The notes beneath the pieces were generated by a model. The model made no database searches. It had not been told where the DNA came from and saw only the letters and a program-made list of their open reading frames with translations. Shown piece after piece: positions 16,109 through 24,540 of a stretch of DNA of 64,000 bases. Origin of the DNA: Streptomyces sp. NRRL S-118 (lineage in GTDB: Bacteria; Actinomycetota; Actinomycetes; Streptomycetales; Streptomycetaceae); NCBI RefSeq assembly GCF_000716335.1, contig NZ_JOBL01000099.1, positions 1 to 64,000 of the forward strand. Reading direction: 5' to 3'. Position numbers and translations under genes: made by a program. Positions within the stretch are counted from its first letter, which is position 1; every line of letters starts with the position of its first letter.

Positions 16109-16552
16109 ATGGGCACCCCGGGGGTGCGAACGCCCGTGAAGCGGCTGACCGTGCTGTACGACGCGCAGTGCCCGCTCTGCGTCCACCTGCGGCACTGGCT
16201 GCTGCGCCAGCCCCAGCTGGTCCCGCTGGACCTGGTGCCCGCGGGCTCGGAGGAGGCCCGGCGCAGGTTCCCCGGGCTGGACCACCGGGCGACGCTGGAG
16301 GAGATCACCGTCATCGGTGACGCCGGCCAGATCTACCGCTCCACCGCGGCCTGGATCGTCTGCCTGTGGGCGCTCGCCGAGCACCGGCCCAAGGCCCACT
16401 GGCTCGCCACCCCGGCCGGCCTGCCGTTCGCCCGGGTCACGGTCCTCGCGGCCGCCAAGTGGCGGGCGGCGACGGGAACGGGGGCACCGGACCCGGGCTG
16501 CCGGGACGGCGGGTGCGAGGTACCGGCCGGGACGCCCCGAACGCCCGGCTAG
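16109..16552 (+). CDS. DUF393 / DCC-family thiol-disulfide oxidoreductase-like protein
   Basis: The N terminus carries the family motif VLYDAQCPLCVHLRHWLL, a CPLC thioredoxin-like motif after a beta strand. Further family segments are TVIGDAGQIYRSTAAWIVCLWAL and WLATPAGLPFARV. The C terminus has two extra cysteines (GCRDGGCEV). It begins 7 bases after the membrane-protein stop, so the two likely work together, perhaps in membrane redox chemistry. Start sites at 16109 (ATG) or a GTG a few codons later are possible. Confidence 0.8.
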   Translation: MGTPGVRTPVKRLTVLYDAQCPLCVHLRHWLLRQPQLVPLDLVPAGSEEARRRFPGLDHRATLEEITVIGDAGQIYRSTAAWIVCLWALAEHRPKAHWLATPAGLPFARVTVLAAAKWRAATGTGAPDPGCRDGGCEVPAGTPRTPG

Positions 16553-16563
16553 GCTCGGACACC

Positions 16564-17346
16564 GTGACGGAAGAGAAGGACCAGAGGGACGAGACCGACG
16601 TGACGGCAAGGACGCCGAGGAAGGCGAAGGCGGCCGGGGCGGCCGGGACCGCGCCGGCCGCCGGGGGCGCGAAGGGCTCCAAGGCCCCCCGCAGCGAGCA
16701 GACCCGCACCCTCATCCTCGAGACCGCGCTCCGGCTGTTCCAGGAGCGCGGCTTCGACCGGACGACGATGCGCGCCATCGCCCAGGAGGCGGGCGTCTCC
16801 GTCGGCAACGCGTACTACTACTTCTCTTCCAAGGAACACCTCGTCCAGGGCTTCTACGACCGGCTGGCCGCCGAGCACGAGGTGGCCGTGCAGCCGGTCC
16901 TCACCGGCGACAAGGACCTCGCCGTCCGCATCCGCGACTCCCTGCTGACCTGGCTGGACGTCGCGGAGCCGTACCACCGCTTCGCGACCCAGTTCTTCAA
17001 GAACGCCGCCGACCCCGAGAGCCCGCTCAGCCCCTTCTCGGCGGAGTCCGTCGCCGCGCGCGAGGCCGCGATCTCGATCCACCGGCGGGTCCTGTCCGGC
17101 TCGGACACCAGGACCGCGCCGGAACTGGCCGACATGCTGCCCCATCTGATGTGGCTGATGCAGATGGGCCTGGTGCTGTTCTGGGTGTACGACCGGACGG
17201 AGGGCACCGAGCGCAGCCGCCGCCTCGTCGAGCGCACCGCCCCCATCGCCGCGCGCGCCATCGCCCTCTCCCGCTTCCGGGTGCTGCGGCCGATGGTGCG
17301 CCAGGTGCACGAGGTCCTGGAGGAGTTCCTCCCCGGCCGCCTCTGA
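16564..17346 (+). CDS. TetR-family transcriptional regulator
   Basis: About 260 residues. A basic Ala/Lys-rich N-terminal extension of about 35 residues precedes the TetR helix-turn-helix (RTLILETALRLFQERGFDRTTMRAIAQEAGVSVGNAYYYFSSKEHLVQGFYDRL). The C-terminal ligand domain is helical (DSLLTWLDVAEPYHRFATQFF and following). The GTG at 16564 follows a TAGGCT -10 box (16550-16555) by eight bases, suggesting a leaderless transcript of its own; a GTG at 16600 is an alternative start. It probably binds the paired palindromes at 15597-15652. Confidence 0.88.
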   Translation: MTEEKDQRDETDVTARTPRKAKAAGAAGTAPAAGGAKGSKAPRSEQTRTLILETALRLFQERGFDRTTMRAIAQEAGVSVGNAYYYFSSKEHLVQGFYDRLAAEHEVAVQPVLTGDKDLAVRIRDSLLTWLDVAEPYHRFATQFFKNAADPESPLSPFSAESVAAREAAISIHRRVLSGSDTRTAPELADMLPHLMWLMQMGLVLFWVYDRTEGTERSRRLVERTAPIAARAIALSRFRVLRPMVRQVHEVLEEFLPGRL

Positions 17347-17373
17347 GGGTCGCCTCCCCGTGCCCTGTGCGCT

Positions 17374-18711
17374 CTACGCGCTCTTCGCCGCGAGCTCGAC
17401 GACCGTGATGTCCGAGGGCGCGCCCACCCGGACGGGCGGGCCCCAGGCGCCGGCTCCGCGCGACACGTAGAGCTGGGTGTCCCCGTACCGCTCCAGACCG
17501 GCGACGGTGGGGTTGGCGAGGTCGGCGAGGAAGTTCCCGGGCCAGAGCTGTCCGCCGTGGGTGTGGCCGGACAGCTGGAGGTCCACCCCGTGGCGAACGG
17601 CGTCGTGGATGACGACCGGCTGGTGGGCGAGGAGCACGGCGGCCCGGGTGCGGTCCCGGTCCCCGAGGGCGGCGGCGAAGTCGGGGCCGTCGCCGTGGGC
17701 GGCGCCCGCGACGTCGTTGACCCCGGCGAGATCGAAGCCGGACAGCTCGACCCGCTCGTTGGGCAGCGGGCGCAGGCCCAGCTCGCGGACATGGTCCACC
17801 CACTGCTCGGCGCCGGAGAAGTACTCGTGGTTGCCGGTGACGAAGAAGGCGCCGTCGCGGGCGCGCAGCCGGGCCAGCGGCTCGGCGGCCGGGCCCAGGT
17901 CCTCGACGCTGCCGTCGACCATGTCCCCGACGACCGCGACGAGGTCGGGCTGGGTGGCGTTGATCGTGTCGACGATCCGCTGCGTGTGGGCGCGTCCGAG
18001 GATGGGGCCGAGGTGGATGTCGCTCACCACCGCGATGCGGTAGCCGTGGACGCGCCGTCCCAGCTTGGCGAGCGGCACCGTCACCCGCTTGACGCGCGGG
18101 CCGCGCAGGACGCCGTACGTGCCGTACCCGACGGTGGCGAGGGCGGCACCGGCCGCCGCGCCGCCGACGACCCGCGCGACGAAGAGCCGTCTGCCGAGCT
18201 CCCCGCCCCGCTCCCCCGGCACCGGAGCCGGACCGGCGGTCGGCGCCGCAGCGTCGGCCCCGTCGGCCGGAGCGGCAGCGGCGTGGCCCGCGGGCGGCGC
18301 CGGAGCCGCGGGCGCGGGCGGCACGGTCGCCGGGTGCGGCTCCTCCACGGCGGCCCGGTCCCGCGGCGGCGCGGCCACCGGGGTCCCGGCGGCGGCGCGC
18401 CGCTCCAGCCGGCGCAGCAGCAGCGGGCGTACGGCCTCCCCCACCAGCAGCGCCAGCACCACGTACAGCAGCACCGCCAGCCACAGGAACCCCGGCCAGG
18501 CCAGCGCGCTCTGGAGCCAGAAGGGCGCGCCCGCCCGGCCCGCGGTCAGCGCGCCCAGCGAGAGCAGCGGCAGCACGACGGCGGCCGCCGTGCCCGCCCG
18601 TCGCGCCGGGCTTCCGGGCACGGTCACATCGCGCACCAGGCGCCGCCACACGTACCGGTGGACGACGCCCAGCAGCCCGAGGACCAGGACGAGCAGCAGC
18701 AGGACGAGCAC
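17374..18711 (-). CDS. Membrane-anchored calcineurin-like metallophosphoesterase
   Basis: The start at the GTG at 18711 follows AGGGGG and gives an N-terminal membrane span (VLVLLLLVLVLGLLGVVHRYVWRR). Two more spans follow by residue 110, then a Pro/Ala-rich linker and another hydrophobic segment. The catalytic domain (about 230-445) shows the metal motifs IAVVSDIHLGPILGR, VVGDMVDG, GNHEYF and SGHTHGGQLWP, all with the expected Asp, His and Asn ligands. It resembles YkuE-type phosphoesterases; the substrate is unknown. Confidence 0.88.
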   Translation of the reverse strand: MLVLLLLVLVLGLLGVVHRYVWRRLVRDVTVPGSPARRAGTAAAVVLPLLSLGALTAGRAGAPFWLQSALAWPGFLWLAVLLYVVLALLVGEAVRPLLLRRLERRAAAGTPVAAPPRDRAAVEEPHPATVPPAPAAPAPPAGHAAAAPADGADAAAPTAGPAPVPGERGGELGRRLFVARVVGGAAAGAALATVGYGTYGVLRGPRVKRVTVPLAKLGRRVHGYRIAVVSDIHLGPILGRAHTQRIVDTINATQPDLVAVVGDMVDGSVEDLGPAAEPLARLRARDGAFFVTGNHEYFSGAEQWVDHVRELGLRPLPNERVELSGFDLAGVNDVAGAAHGDGPDFAAALGDRDRTRAAVLLAHQPVVIHDAVRHGVDLQLSGHTHGGQLWPGNFLADLANPTVAGLERYGDTQLYVSRGAGAWGPPVRVGAPSDITVVELAAKSA

Positions 18712-18721
18712 GGCAAACCCC

Positions 18722-18973
18722 CTATGCGTCGCGTGAGCCGCGCCGCACCGCGCGCACGCCACGCAACCCGATGACCCCGACGACCGTCCCCAGAACAAAG
18801 GACGTCAGGGCGAGCAACAGATGGACCCAGAAGTACGCCGTCGGGTCACCCGCGTCGTCGAAGGCGAGACCGCTCGCGTCGTTCCAGAGATTCTTGATGA
18901 AAGTGACCCAGATGACCCAGCTCCACACCCCGAAGGCGAGCAGGAACCAGGAGGCGGAGCGGCTGAGCTTCAT
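18722..18973 (-). CDS. Small two-span membrane protein (83 residues)
   Basis: MKLSRSASWFLLAFGVWSWVIWVTFIKNLW begins at the ATG at 18973. A second span is HLLLALTSFVLGTVVGVIGLRGV, followed by a basic tail. The sequence FDDAGDPTAYFWVH between the spans is typical of a conserved streptomycete small membrane protein. It sits 10 bases upstream of the metallophosphoesterase start on the same strand, so they probably form an operon. Function unknown. Confidence 0.8.
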   Translation of the reverse strand: MKLSRSASWFLLAFGVWSWVIWVTFIKNLWNDASGLAFDDAGDPTAYFWVHLLLALTSFVLGTVVGVIGLRGVRAVRRGSRDA

Positions 18974-19067
18974 GGAGCAAGTATCACCGCCGTCGGCGGC
19001 GTGTCGTGCCCCGGGTCGGGTGTGGGTGGTGACACCAAACATGGGCGGTCCCTGTACGTTCTCGATC

Positions 19068-20309
19068 GTGTCTGCTCTGAAAAAGACCGCATTGACGGTC
19101 ACAGCCGCCGCGCTGCTGCCTGCCCTCACCGCCGCCCCCGCGTCCGCGGCCCCGAAGGACGACACGCAGCCGAAACCGCCCGCCCTGATGTCCACGGTCG
19201 GCGGCAAGGCACTCGGACGGCCCGGCACCCAGGTGAACCTGGCGCCCGGTGTGCCGGTCCTGCCGAAGGAGGTGACGGGCCGCTCGTGGATCGTCGCGGA
19301 CGCCGAGACCGGGGACGTGCTGGCCTCGCACAACGCGCACTGGCGGCTGCCGCCGGCCTCCACCCTGAAGATGCTCTTCGCGGACACGCTGCTGCCCAGG
19401 CTCCCCCGGACGCAGACCCACCTGGTCACCCAGAAGGACCTGGCGAAGGTCGGGGAGGGCTCCAGTCTGGTCGGGGTGAAGGAGAAGCAGAGCTACACCG
19501 TCCACGACCTGTGGCTGGGCGTCTTCCTGCGCTCCGGCAACGACGCCGTGCACGTACTGTCCGAGATCAACGGCGGCATCAAGAAGACCGTCAAGGAGAT
19601 GAACGACCGGGCCGACGAGCTGCAGGCGCTGGACACCCACGTCGTCTCGCCCGACGGCTACGACGCCGAGGGCCAGGTCTCCTCCGCGTACGACCTCACG
19701 CTCATCGCCCGCAGCGGCATGCAGAACAAGGACTTCCGGGAATACTGCTCGACGCCCCGGGCCAAGTTCCCCGGCGAGCTGAAGCCCGGCAAGAAGCGCG
19801 AGGTGTTCGAGATCCAGAACACCAACCGGCTGCTGACCGGTGACTACGGCATCACACCGTACAAGGGCATCGCGGGCGTGAAGAACGGCAGTACGACGCA
19901 CGCCGGTGCGACCTTCACGGGTGTCGCCGAACGCAACGGCAAGGTGCTCCTGGTGACGGTGATGAACCCGTCGGCGAAGGAGAGCCACGCCGTCTACAAG
20001 GAGGCCGCGCGGCTGCTGGACTGGGGCTTCTCCGCGGCGGGGAAGGTCCGGCCGGTCGGTGAGCTGGTGCCGCCGAAGTCCGCGCGCACGGGCACGGACA
20101 CGACGAAGCAGATCGAGACGGGCAACGGCGAGGCGACCAAGGCGCCCGTCGCCGCCTCGCAGGCCGGCGGCGGCGACGGCGTGGGGATCGCGCTGGCGGT
20201 GGCCGGCGGGGTGCTGGTGCTGCTGGCGGGCGCGGTGTACCTGGTCAACCGGCGCTGGCCGCTGCCCGATCTGGTACGCCGCCGCCGTCCGGGGCCGGAG
20301 GACGCCTAG
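19068..20309 (+). CDS. D-alanyl-D-alanine carboxypeptidase (peptidase S11, PBP5-type)
   Basis: Trims the terminal D-Ala of peptidoglycan stem peptides. The GTG at 19068 gives a signal peptide (ALTVTAAALLPALTAAPASAA). Active-site motifs are PPASTLKML (SxxK), LRSGNDAVHV (SxN) and GVKNGSTTHAG. In the last, the usual KTG is KNG, a variant I recall as common in actinobacterial members. A linker rich in Thr/Gly precedes a C-terminal membrane span (VGIALAVAGGVLVLLAGAVYLVN) and basic tail. A TACGTT -10-like box ends 7 bases before the GTG, so the transcript may be leaderless. The 3' end overlaps the convergent gene by 65 bases. Confidence 0.92.
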   Translation: MSALKKTALTVTAAALLPALTAAPASAAPKDDTQPKPPALMSTVGGKALGRPGTQVNLAPGVPVLPKEVTGRSWIVADAETGDVLASHNAHWRLPPASTLKMLFADTLLPRLPRTQTHLVTQKDLAKVGEGSSLVGVKEKQSYTVHDLWLGVFLRSGNDAVHVLSEINGGIKKTVKEMNDRADELQALDTHVVSPDGYDAEGQVSSAYDLTLIARSGMQNKDFREYCSTPRAKFPGELKPGKKREVFEIQNTNRLLTGDYGITPYKGIAGVKNGSTTHAGATFTGVAERNGKVLLVTVMNPSAKESHAVYKEAARLLDWGFSAAGKVRPVGELVPPKSARTGTDTTKQIETGNGEATKAPVAASQAGGGDGVGIALAVAGGVLVLLAGAVYLVNRRWPLPDLVRRRRPGPEDA

Positions 20310-21153
20310 AGCTCGTCGCCGTCCACGCGGCGCAGAACAGCAGCAGCTTGGCGGTGAAGTTGATCCACAGCAGCAGCGCGACCGGCACGCCGAAGGCGCC
20401 GTACATCGACTTCGTCGCCACGCTGCTCATGTAGCCGCCGAGCAGCAGCTTCAGCGCCTCGAAGCCGACCGCGCCGATCAGCCCCGCGACGACGAGGCGG
20501 CGGCGCGGCGGCTGGACGCCCGGCAGCAGCGACAGCAGGTACAGCAGGATCAGGAAGTCGGCGAGGACGGCGACCGCGAGGGCGCCGGTCTGCAGGAGCA
20601 CCCCACCGGCGCCGGTCCCGTGGATGCCGAGCCGCTCGGCGGTCCAGCCGACGGCGGTGGAGCCGAGGGCCGAGGCGGCGAGCGAGGCCAGCCCGGTCAG
20701 GCCGAGGCCGCCGAGGACGACGGCGTCCTTGCCCTTGCGGACGAAGGGGTTCTCCTCCTCGGTGTCGTCGCAGCTCCAGACGGCGCGCAGGCAGTCGCGC
20801 ATGGAGCCGACCCAGTTGATGCCGGTGAACAGCAGGACGGCGCCGGCGACCAGCCCGACCGTGCCGGCGTTGGCGATCAGGGAGTCGAGGTCGAGCTGGT
20901 CGGAGATGCCGGGCACCTGCTCGGCCAGGCGCTGCTCGATGCTGCGCAGTTGCGCGTCGCTGAGGAGCGCGGCGCCGACGGCGGCGGCGACGGCGATCAG
21001 CGGGAAGAGCGCGACGAAGCTCGTGAAGGTGATCGCGGCGGCCAGCCGCGTCCAGTGGACGTGGTCGAGGGTCTCGTACGAACGCCAGGCGTGCGTGCGC
21101 ATCAGCCGCGCGGCCCAGGGGCCGATGAGGGGGAGCTTGGTCAGCCAGTCCAT
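20245..21153 (-). CDS. YihY/BrkB-family inner membrane protein
   Basis: 302 residues with six expected membrane spans, starting after MDWLTKLPLIGPWAARLMRTHAW. Typical motifs are AAAITFTSFVALFPLIAVAAAVGAALL, TVGLVAGAVLLFTGINWVGSMRDCLRAVW and the later AGLIGAVGFEALKLLLGGYMSS with VALLLWINFTAKLLLFCAAW. The family is often annotated as ribonuclease BN in error; its transport role is not established. The C-terminal 20 or so residues are encoded opposite the 3' end of the carboxypeptidase gene. Confidence 0.88.
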   Translation of the reverse strand: MDWLTKLPLIGPWAARLMRTHAWRSYETLDHVHWTRLAAAITFTSFVALFPLIAVAAAVGAALLSDAQLRSIEQRLAEQVPGISDQLDLDSLIANAGTVGLVAGAVLLFTGINWVGSMRDCLRAVWSCDDTEEENPFVRKGKDAVVLGGLGLTGLASLAASALGSTAVGWTAERLGIHGTGAGGVLLQTGALAVAVLADFLILLYLLSLLPGVQPPRRRLVVAGLIGAVGFEALKLLLGGYMSSVATKSMYGAFGVPVALLLWINFTAKLLLFCAAWTATSSRRPPAPDGGGVPDRAAASAG

Positions 21154-21162
21154 GGGGCCCGT

Positions 21163-21552
21163 CTACCCCCTGGCGGCGAAGACCAGGGTCCTCGTCCCCC
21201 AGAAACGCAGGCAGGTGGCGAGGACCATGCCGACGCCCAGCCCGGAGACGGTGTCCGCGAGCGGGGACGTGAGCCCGAGGCCGTAGTGCGACACACCGAG
21301 GCAGGCCGCCTGGACGGCGGCGCCGGCGAGGTTCACGCCGAAGAAGACCCCGTATTCGCGCAGGCGGACGCGCCGGCGGCGGTAGGTGCCGAGGGCGTTG
21401 CCGAGGTAGGCGACGGTGCAGCCGGCGAGGAAGGACAGGCCCTTGGCGGGAAGCGGGTCGAGACCCGGTCTCAGGAGCAGGAACAGGGCGAGGTCCGCGG
21501 CGTACGCGACACCTCCCACGCCCAGGAAGCCCAGGAGTTCGCGCTTCCTCAC
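21163..21552 (-). CDS. GtrA-family membrane protein
   Basis: 129 residues from the GTG at 21552, whose start overlaps the UbiA stop (GTGA). Four spans: LLGFLGVGGVAYAADLALFLLL, LSFLAGCTVAYLGNALGTY, YGVFFGVNLAGAAVQAACLGV and TVSGLGVGMVLATCLRFWGTRTLVF. GtrA proteins are proposed to move or organise polyprenyl-phosphate sugars. In mycobacteria a GtrA protein (Rv3789) lies beside DprE1, so this one plausibly serves DPA export or recruitment here. Confidence 0.88.
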   Translation of the reverse strand: MRKRELLGFLGVGGVAYAADLALFLLLRPGLDPLPAKGLSFLAGCTVAYLGNALGTYRRRRVRLREYGVFFGVNLAGAAVQAACLGVSHYGLGLTSPLADTVSGLGVGMVLATCLRFWGTRTLVFAARG

Positions 21553-22460
21553 AGGCCGGCGACCGCCATCCCGTACATCGCCGTCCACACGGCCCCGATG
21601 ACCGCGAGGGGCCGGTCGCGCAGCACCACGTCCTCGGGGGCGCCCGCGGCGCCGCGGTCGGCGAAGACGGCGTAGCGCAGGACGGCGAGGATGAAGGCGA
21701 TCATGGAGAGCTGCCGCCAGGTGCCGGTGTGCTCCAGGGCCCAGAGGCAGTAGCCGAGGACGGCGACGCCGGCGGCGAGCTGCCAGACGAAGCGGAGGTA
21801 GCCGGTCGTGTACTCGGTCAGCAGAAGGCGGGTCTCGCCCTTGCGGCCCGCCATCTGCACGGCCTCCGAGTAGCGCTTGGCGGAGACCATGAAGAGCGCG
21901 CCGAAGCCGGTGGTGATGAGGAACCAGCGGGAGAGCGGGATGCCGAGCGCCACTCCGCCGATCATCGCGCGCATCACGAAACCGGTCGTGACCACCGCGA
22001 GGTCGACGACGAGGACGTGCTTGAGGCGCAGGCAGTACGCCAGTTGCATGGCGAGGTACGCGGCGAGGAGCGCGGCCGTCATGGGCGTGCACAGCACGGC
22101 GCCCGCCACGACCGCGCCGGACGCCAGGACGGCCCCCGTCCCGTACGCGACCGGCACCGGCACCTCGCCGGCGGCGACGGGCCGGCGGCACTTGACCGGG
22201 TGCGCGCGGTCGGCGTCGGCGTCGCGGGCGTCGTTGATCAGGTAGACGGCCGAGGCGGCGGCCGTGAACAGCAGGAACACGACACCGAGCTGGAGCGCCG
22301 TGTGCCGCGACACGAGTTCCCCGGCGGCGGCCGGCGCGGCGACCACGAGCACGTTCTTGACCCACTGCCGCGGACGGGCGGCCCGCAGCACCCCGAAGCC
22401 CACGCCCCGCCCCGCCCCGCGCGGCGGGGCCTCCACCACCGCGACCCCGCGCTCACCCAC
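21549..22460 (-). CDS. Decaprenyl-phosphate phosphoribosyltransferase (UbiA family)
   Basis: Transfers phosphoribose from PRPP to decaprenyl phosphate, the first committed step of DPA synthesis (Rv3806c/UbiA of mycobacteria). After LRAARPRQWVKNVLVVAAP, the key motif AVYLINDARDADADRAHPVKCRRPVAAG is almost that of Rv3806c, with the Asp-rich site and K-x-RP. About nine membrane spans follow, with the second conserved loop MVSAKRYSEAVQMAGRKGETR. The likely GTG start at 22460 overlaps the PAP2 stop by 8 bases, so the PAP2, UbiA and GtrA genes form one coupled operon. The exact start is uncertain. Confidence 0.88.
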   Translation of the reverse strand: MGERGVAVVEAPPRGAGRGVGFGVLRAARPRQWVKNVLVVAAPAAAGELVSRHTALQLGVVFLLFTAAASAVYLINDARDADADRAHPVKCRRPVAAGEVPVPVAYGTGAVLASGAVVAGAVLCTPMTAALLAAYLAMQLAYCLRLKHVLVVDLAVVTTGFVMRAMIGGVALGIPLSRWFLITTGFGALFMVSAKRYSEAVQMAGRKGETRLLLTEYTTGYLRFVWQLAAGVAVLGYCLWALEHTGTWRQLSMIAFILAVLRYAVFADRGAAGAPEDVVLRDRPLAVIGAVWTAMYGMAVAGL

Positions 22461-23010
22461 GTGACCACACCCCGGGGGCCCGGCCGCGCAGGAGCGGGCG
22501 GGCGGGAACGTCACGCATCGCCCATCGCGCGCCGGTCGTCGCCGTCGCCGCGCCCAGCAGCGCGCCGGCGACGACGTCCGTCGGGTAGTGGACACCCACC
22601 ACCAGACGGGAGACGCACATCGCGGCCGCCACGGGAGCGGCCAGCCGGCGGGCACCGGGGCTCAGGGCGCCGAAGAGCAGGGCCGCGGCGGTCGCCGAGG
22701 TGGCGTGGGAGCTGGGGAAGGAGTGGCGCCCCGCGGTCCGCACGAGCGCGGCGCCGCCGTCCGGCCGGGGCCGGCGCACCAGCCGCTTCACCCCCATGCT
22801 CACCGCGTGCGCCGCACCGGTCAGCGCGGTGGCCCGCAGCCACGCCCGGCGCCGCTCCCGGTCGGCCGCGGCGCCCGCGAGGCCCGCCACGAGCCAGAGC
22901 GCGCCGTGCTCGCCGCTCAACGACAGCGCCCGCGCGGCCGCCGCCGTCGCCGGACTGCGGTGTCCGCAGTCGCGTGCGGCGGCCAGCAGGCGGTGGTCGA
23001 CGTGTCGCAT
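22453..23010 (-). CDS. PAP2-family phosphatase, likely decaprenylphosphoryl-5-phosphoribose phosphatase
   Basis: About 185 residues. The PAP2 catalytic motifs are KRLVRRPRPDG, SFPSSHATSATAAALLFG and SRLVVGVHYPTDVVAG, complete with Lys, Arg, Ser-His and final Arg/His/Asp. In mycobacteria a homologue (Rv3807c) next to UbiA is proposed to remove the 5-phosphate from the UbiA product, and the same adjacency is seen here. The ATG at 23010 has AAGGGG upstream; earlier in-frame starts exist at 23100. Confidence 0.85.
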   Translation of the reverse strand: MRHVDHRLLAAARDCGHRSPATAAAARALSLSGEHGALWLVAGLAGAAADRERRRAWLRATALTGAAHAVSMGVKRLVRRPRPDGGAALVRTAGRHSFPSSHATSATAAALLFGALSPGARRLAAPVAAAMCVSRLVVGVHYPTDVVAGALLGAATATTGARWAMRDVPARPLLRGRAPGVWSRG

Positions 23011-23181
23011 CCGCCACCCCTTCCCTCGACGCACCTCCGGGTGCGTCCACCGACCGCGACTCTCGCCCGCCGCCCGCCGTGCCGCACGGCAATCTTTCAT
23101 GACACTCGTTTAATCACCCATTTCGGCGAGTCAGCCCAGAAAACCGCCAAAGGCGACTTTTACGGCTATACCGTCACCCCC

Positions 23182-24528
23182 ATGCCCACCGAGCCCCTCA
23201 CCGGCTGGGGCCGCACCGCCCCCACCGTCGCCCGTGTCGTCCGCCCCCGCACCCACGAGGAGGCGGCCGCCGCCGTCCGGGCCTGCGGCGCCCGCGGGAG
23301 CATCGCCCGCGGCCTCGGCCGGGCCTACGGCGACGCGGCGCAGAACGCCGGCGGCGCCGTCCTCGACATGACCGCCCTCGACCGCATCCGCTCCGTCGAC
23401 GCCGAGGCGGGCGTCGTGGTCTGCGACGCCGGCGTCAGCCTGCACCGCCTGATGGAGGTCCTGCTCCCGCTGGGCTGGTTCGTCCCGGTCACCCCCGGCA
23501 CCCGGTACGTCACCGTCGGCGGAGCCGTCGCCGCCGACATCCACGGCAAGAACCACCACGTCTCCGGTTCCTTCAGCCGCCACGTCCGCGGCCTGGAACT
23601 CCTCACCGCCGACGGCACGGTCCGCACCGTCCCGCCCGGCACCGACCTCTTCGACGCCACCGCGGGCGGCATGGGCCTCACCGGCGTGATCCTCTCCGCC
23701 ACGGTCCGGCTCCTGCCCGTCGAGACGTCCCTGATGTCCGTCGACACCGAACGCGCCCGCGACCTCGACGACCTGATGGCGCGTCTGACCGCCACCGACC
23801 ACCGCTACCGCTACTCCGTCGCCTGGATCGACCTGCTCGCGCGCGGCGCCGCGACCGGCCGCGCCGTCCTCACCCGCGGCGACCACGCCCCGTACGACGC
23901 CCTCCCGGCCGCCGCCCGGCGCCGTCCGCCGGGCTTCCGCACCGGCCGGCTGCCCCCGGCTCCCGGCCTCGTACCGGACGGCCTGCTCAACCGCTCCACC
24001 GTCCGCGCCTTCAACGAGCTCTGGTACCGCAAGGCCCCCCGCCGCCGCAGCACCGGCCGCCTGCAGCGGATCCCGGCGTTCTTCCACCCCCTGGACGGCG
24101 TCCCGCACTGGAACCGCGTCTACGGCCGCGCCGGCTTCGTCCAGTACCAGTTCGTCGTCCCGTACGGGCAGGAGGACGCGCTGCGCCGCGTCGTGCGGCG
24201 CATCTCGCGACGCGGCTGCCCCTCCTTCCTCGCCGTGCTCAAGCGCTTCGGCGCGGCCGACCCGGGCTGGCTGTCGTTCCCCATGCCGGGCTGGACGCTG
24301 GCGCTGGACATCCCGGCCGGGCTGCCGGGCCTCGGGCCCTTCCTGGACGAGCTCGACGACGAGGTGGCGGCGGCGGGCGGCCGGGTCTACCTCGCCAAGG
24401 ACTCCCGGCTCCGCCCGGACACCCTGCGGACCATGTACCCCCGCCTCCCCGACTTCCTGGCCCTGCGCGCGCAGCTGGACCCGCGCGCGGTCTTCACCTC
24501 GGACCTCGCCCGCCGCCTCGCGTTGTAG
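23182..24528 (+). CDS. dprE1: DprE1-like FAD-dependent decaprenylphosphoryl-beta-D-ribose 2'-oxidase
   Basis: Oxidises decaprenyl-phosphoryl-ribose to the 2-keto intermediate on the way to DPA. The FAD-binding VAO-type domain shows ARGLGRAYGDAAQN (the mycobacterial Tyr60 position), VTPGTRYVTVGGAVAADIHG and KNHHVSGSF with the His132 equivalent. The substrate domain has FVQYQFVVPYG, the Lys367-like FLAVLKRFG and the Lys418-like YLAKDSR. The position equal to mycobacterial Cys387 (PGWNICVDF) reads PGWTLALDI, so the cysteine is an alanine. A TATACC box ends 9 bases before the ATG at 23182, suggesting a leaderless mRNA. It is divergent from the PAP2 operon. Confidence 0.9.
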   Translation: MPTEPLTGWGRTAPTVARVVRPRTHEEAAAAVRACGARGSIARGLGRAYGDAAQNAGGAVLDMTALDRIRSVDAEAGVVVCDAGVSLHRLMEVLLPLGWFVPVTPGTRYVTVGGAVAADIHGKNHHVSGSFSRHVRGLELLTADGTVRTVPPGTDLFDATAGGMGLTGVILSATVRLLPVETSLMSVDTERARDLDDLMARLTATDHRYRYSVAWIDLLARGAATGRAVLTRGDHAPYDALPAAARRRPPGFRTGRLPPAPGLVPDGLLNRSTVRAFNELWYRKAPRRRSTGRLQRIPAFFHPLDGVPHWNRVYGRAGFVQYQFVVPYGQEDALRRVVRRISRRGCPSFLAVLKRFGAADPGWLSFPMPGWTLALDIPAGLPGLGPFLDELDDEVAAAGGRVYLAKDSRLRPDTLRTMYPRLPDFLALRAQLDPRAVFTSDLARRLAL

Positions 24529-24540
24529 GAGCACACCGTC

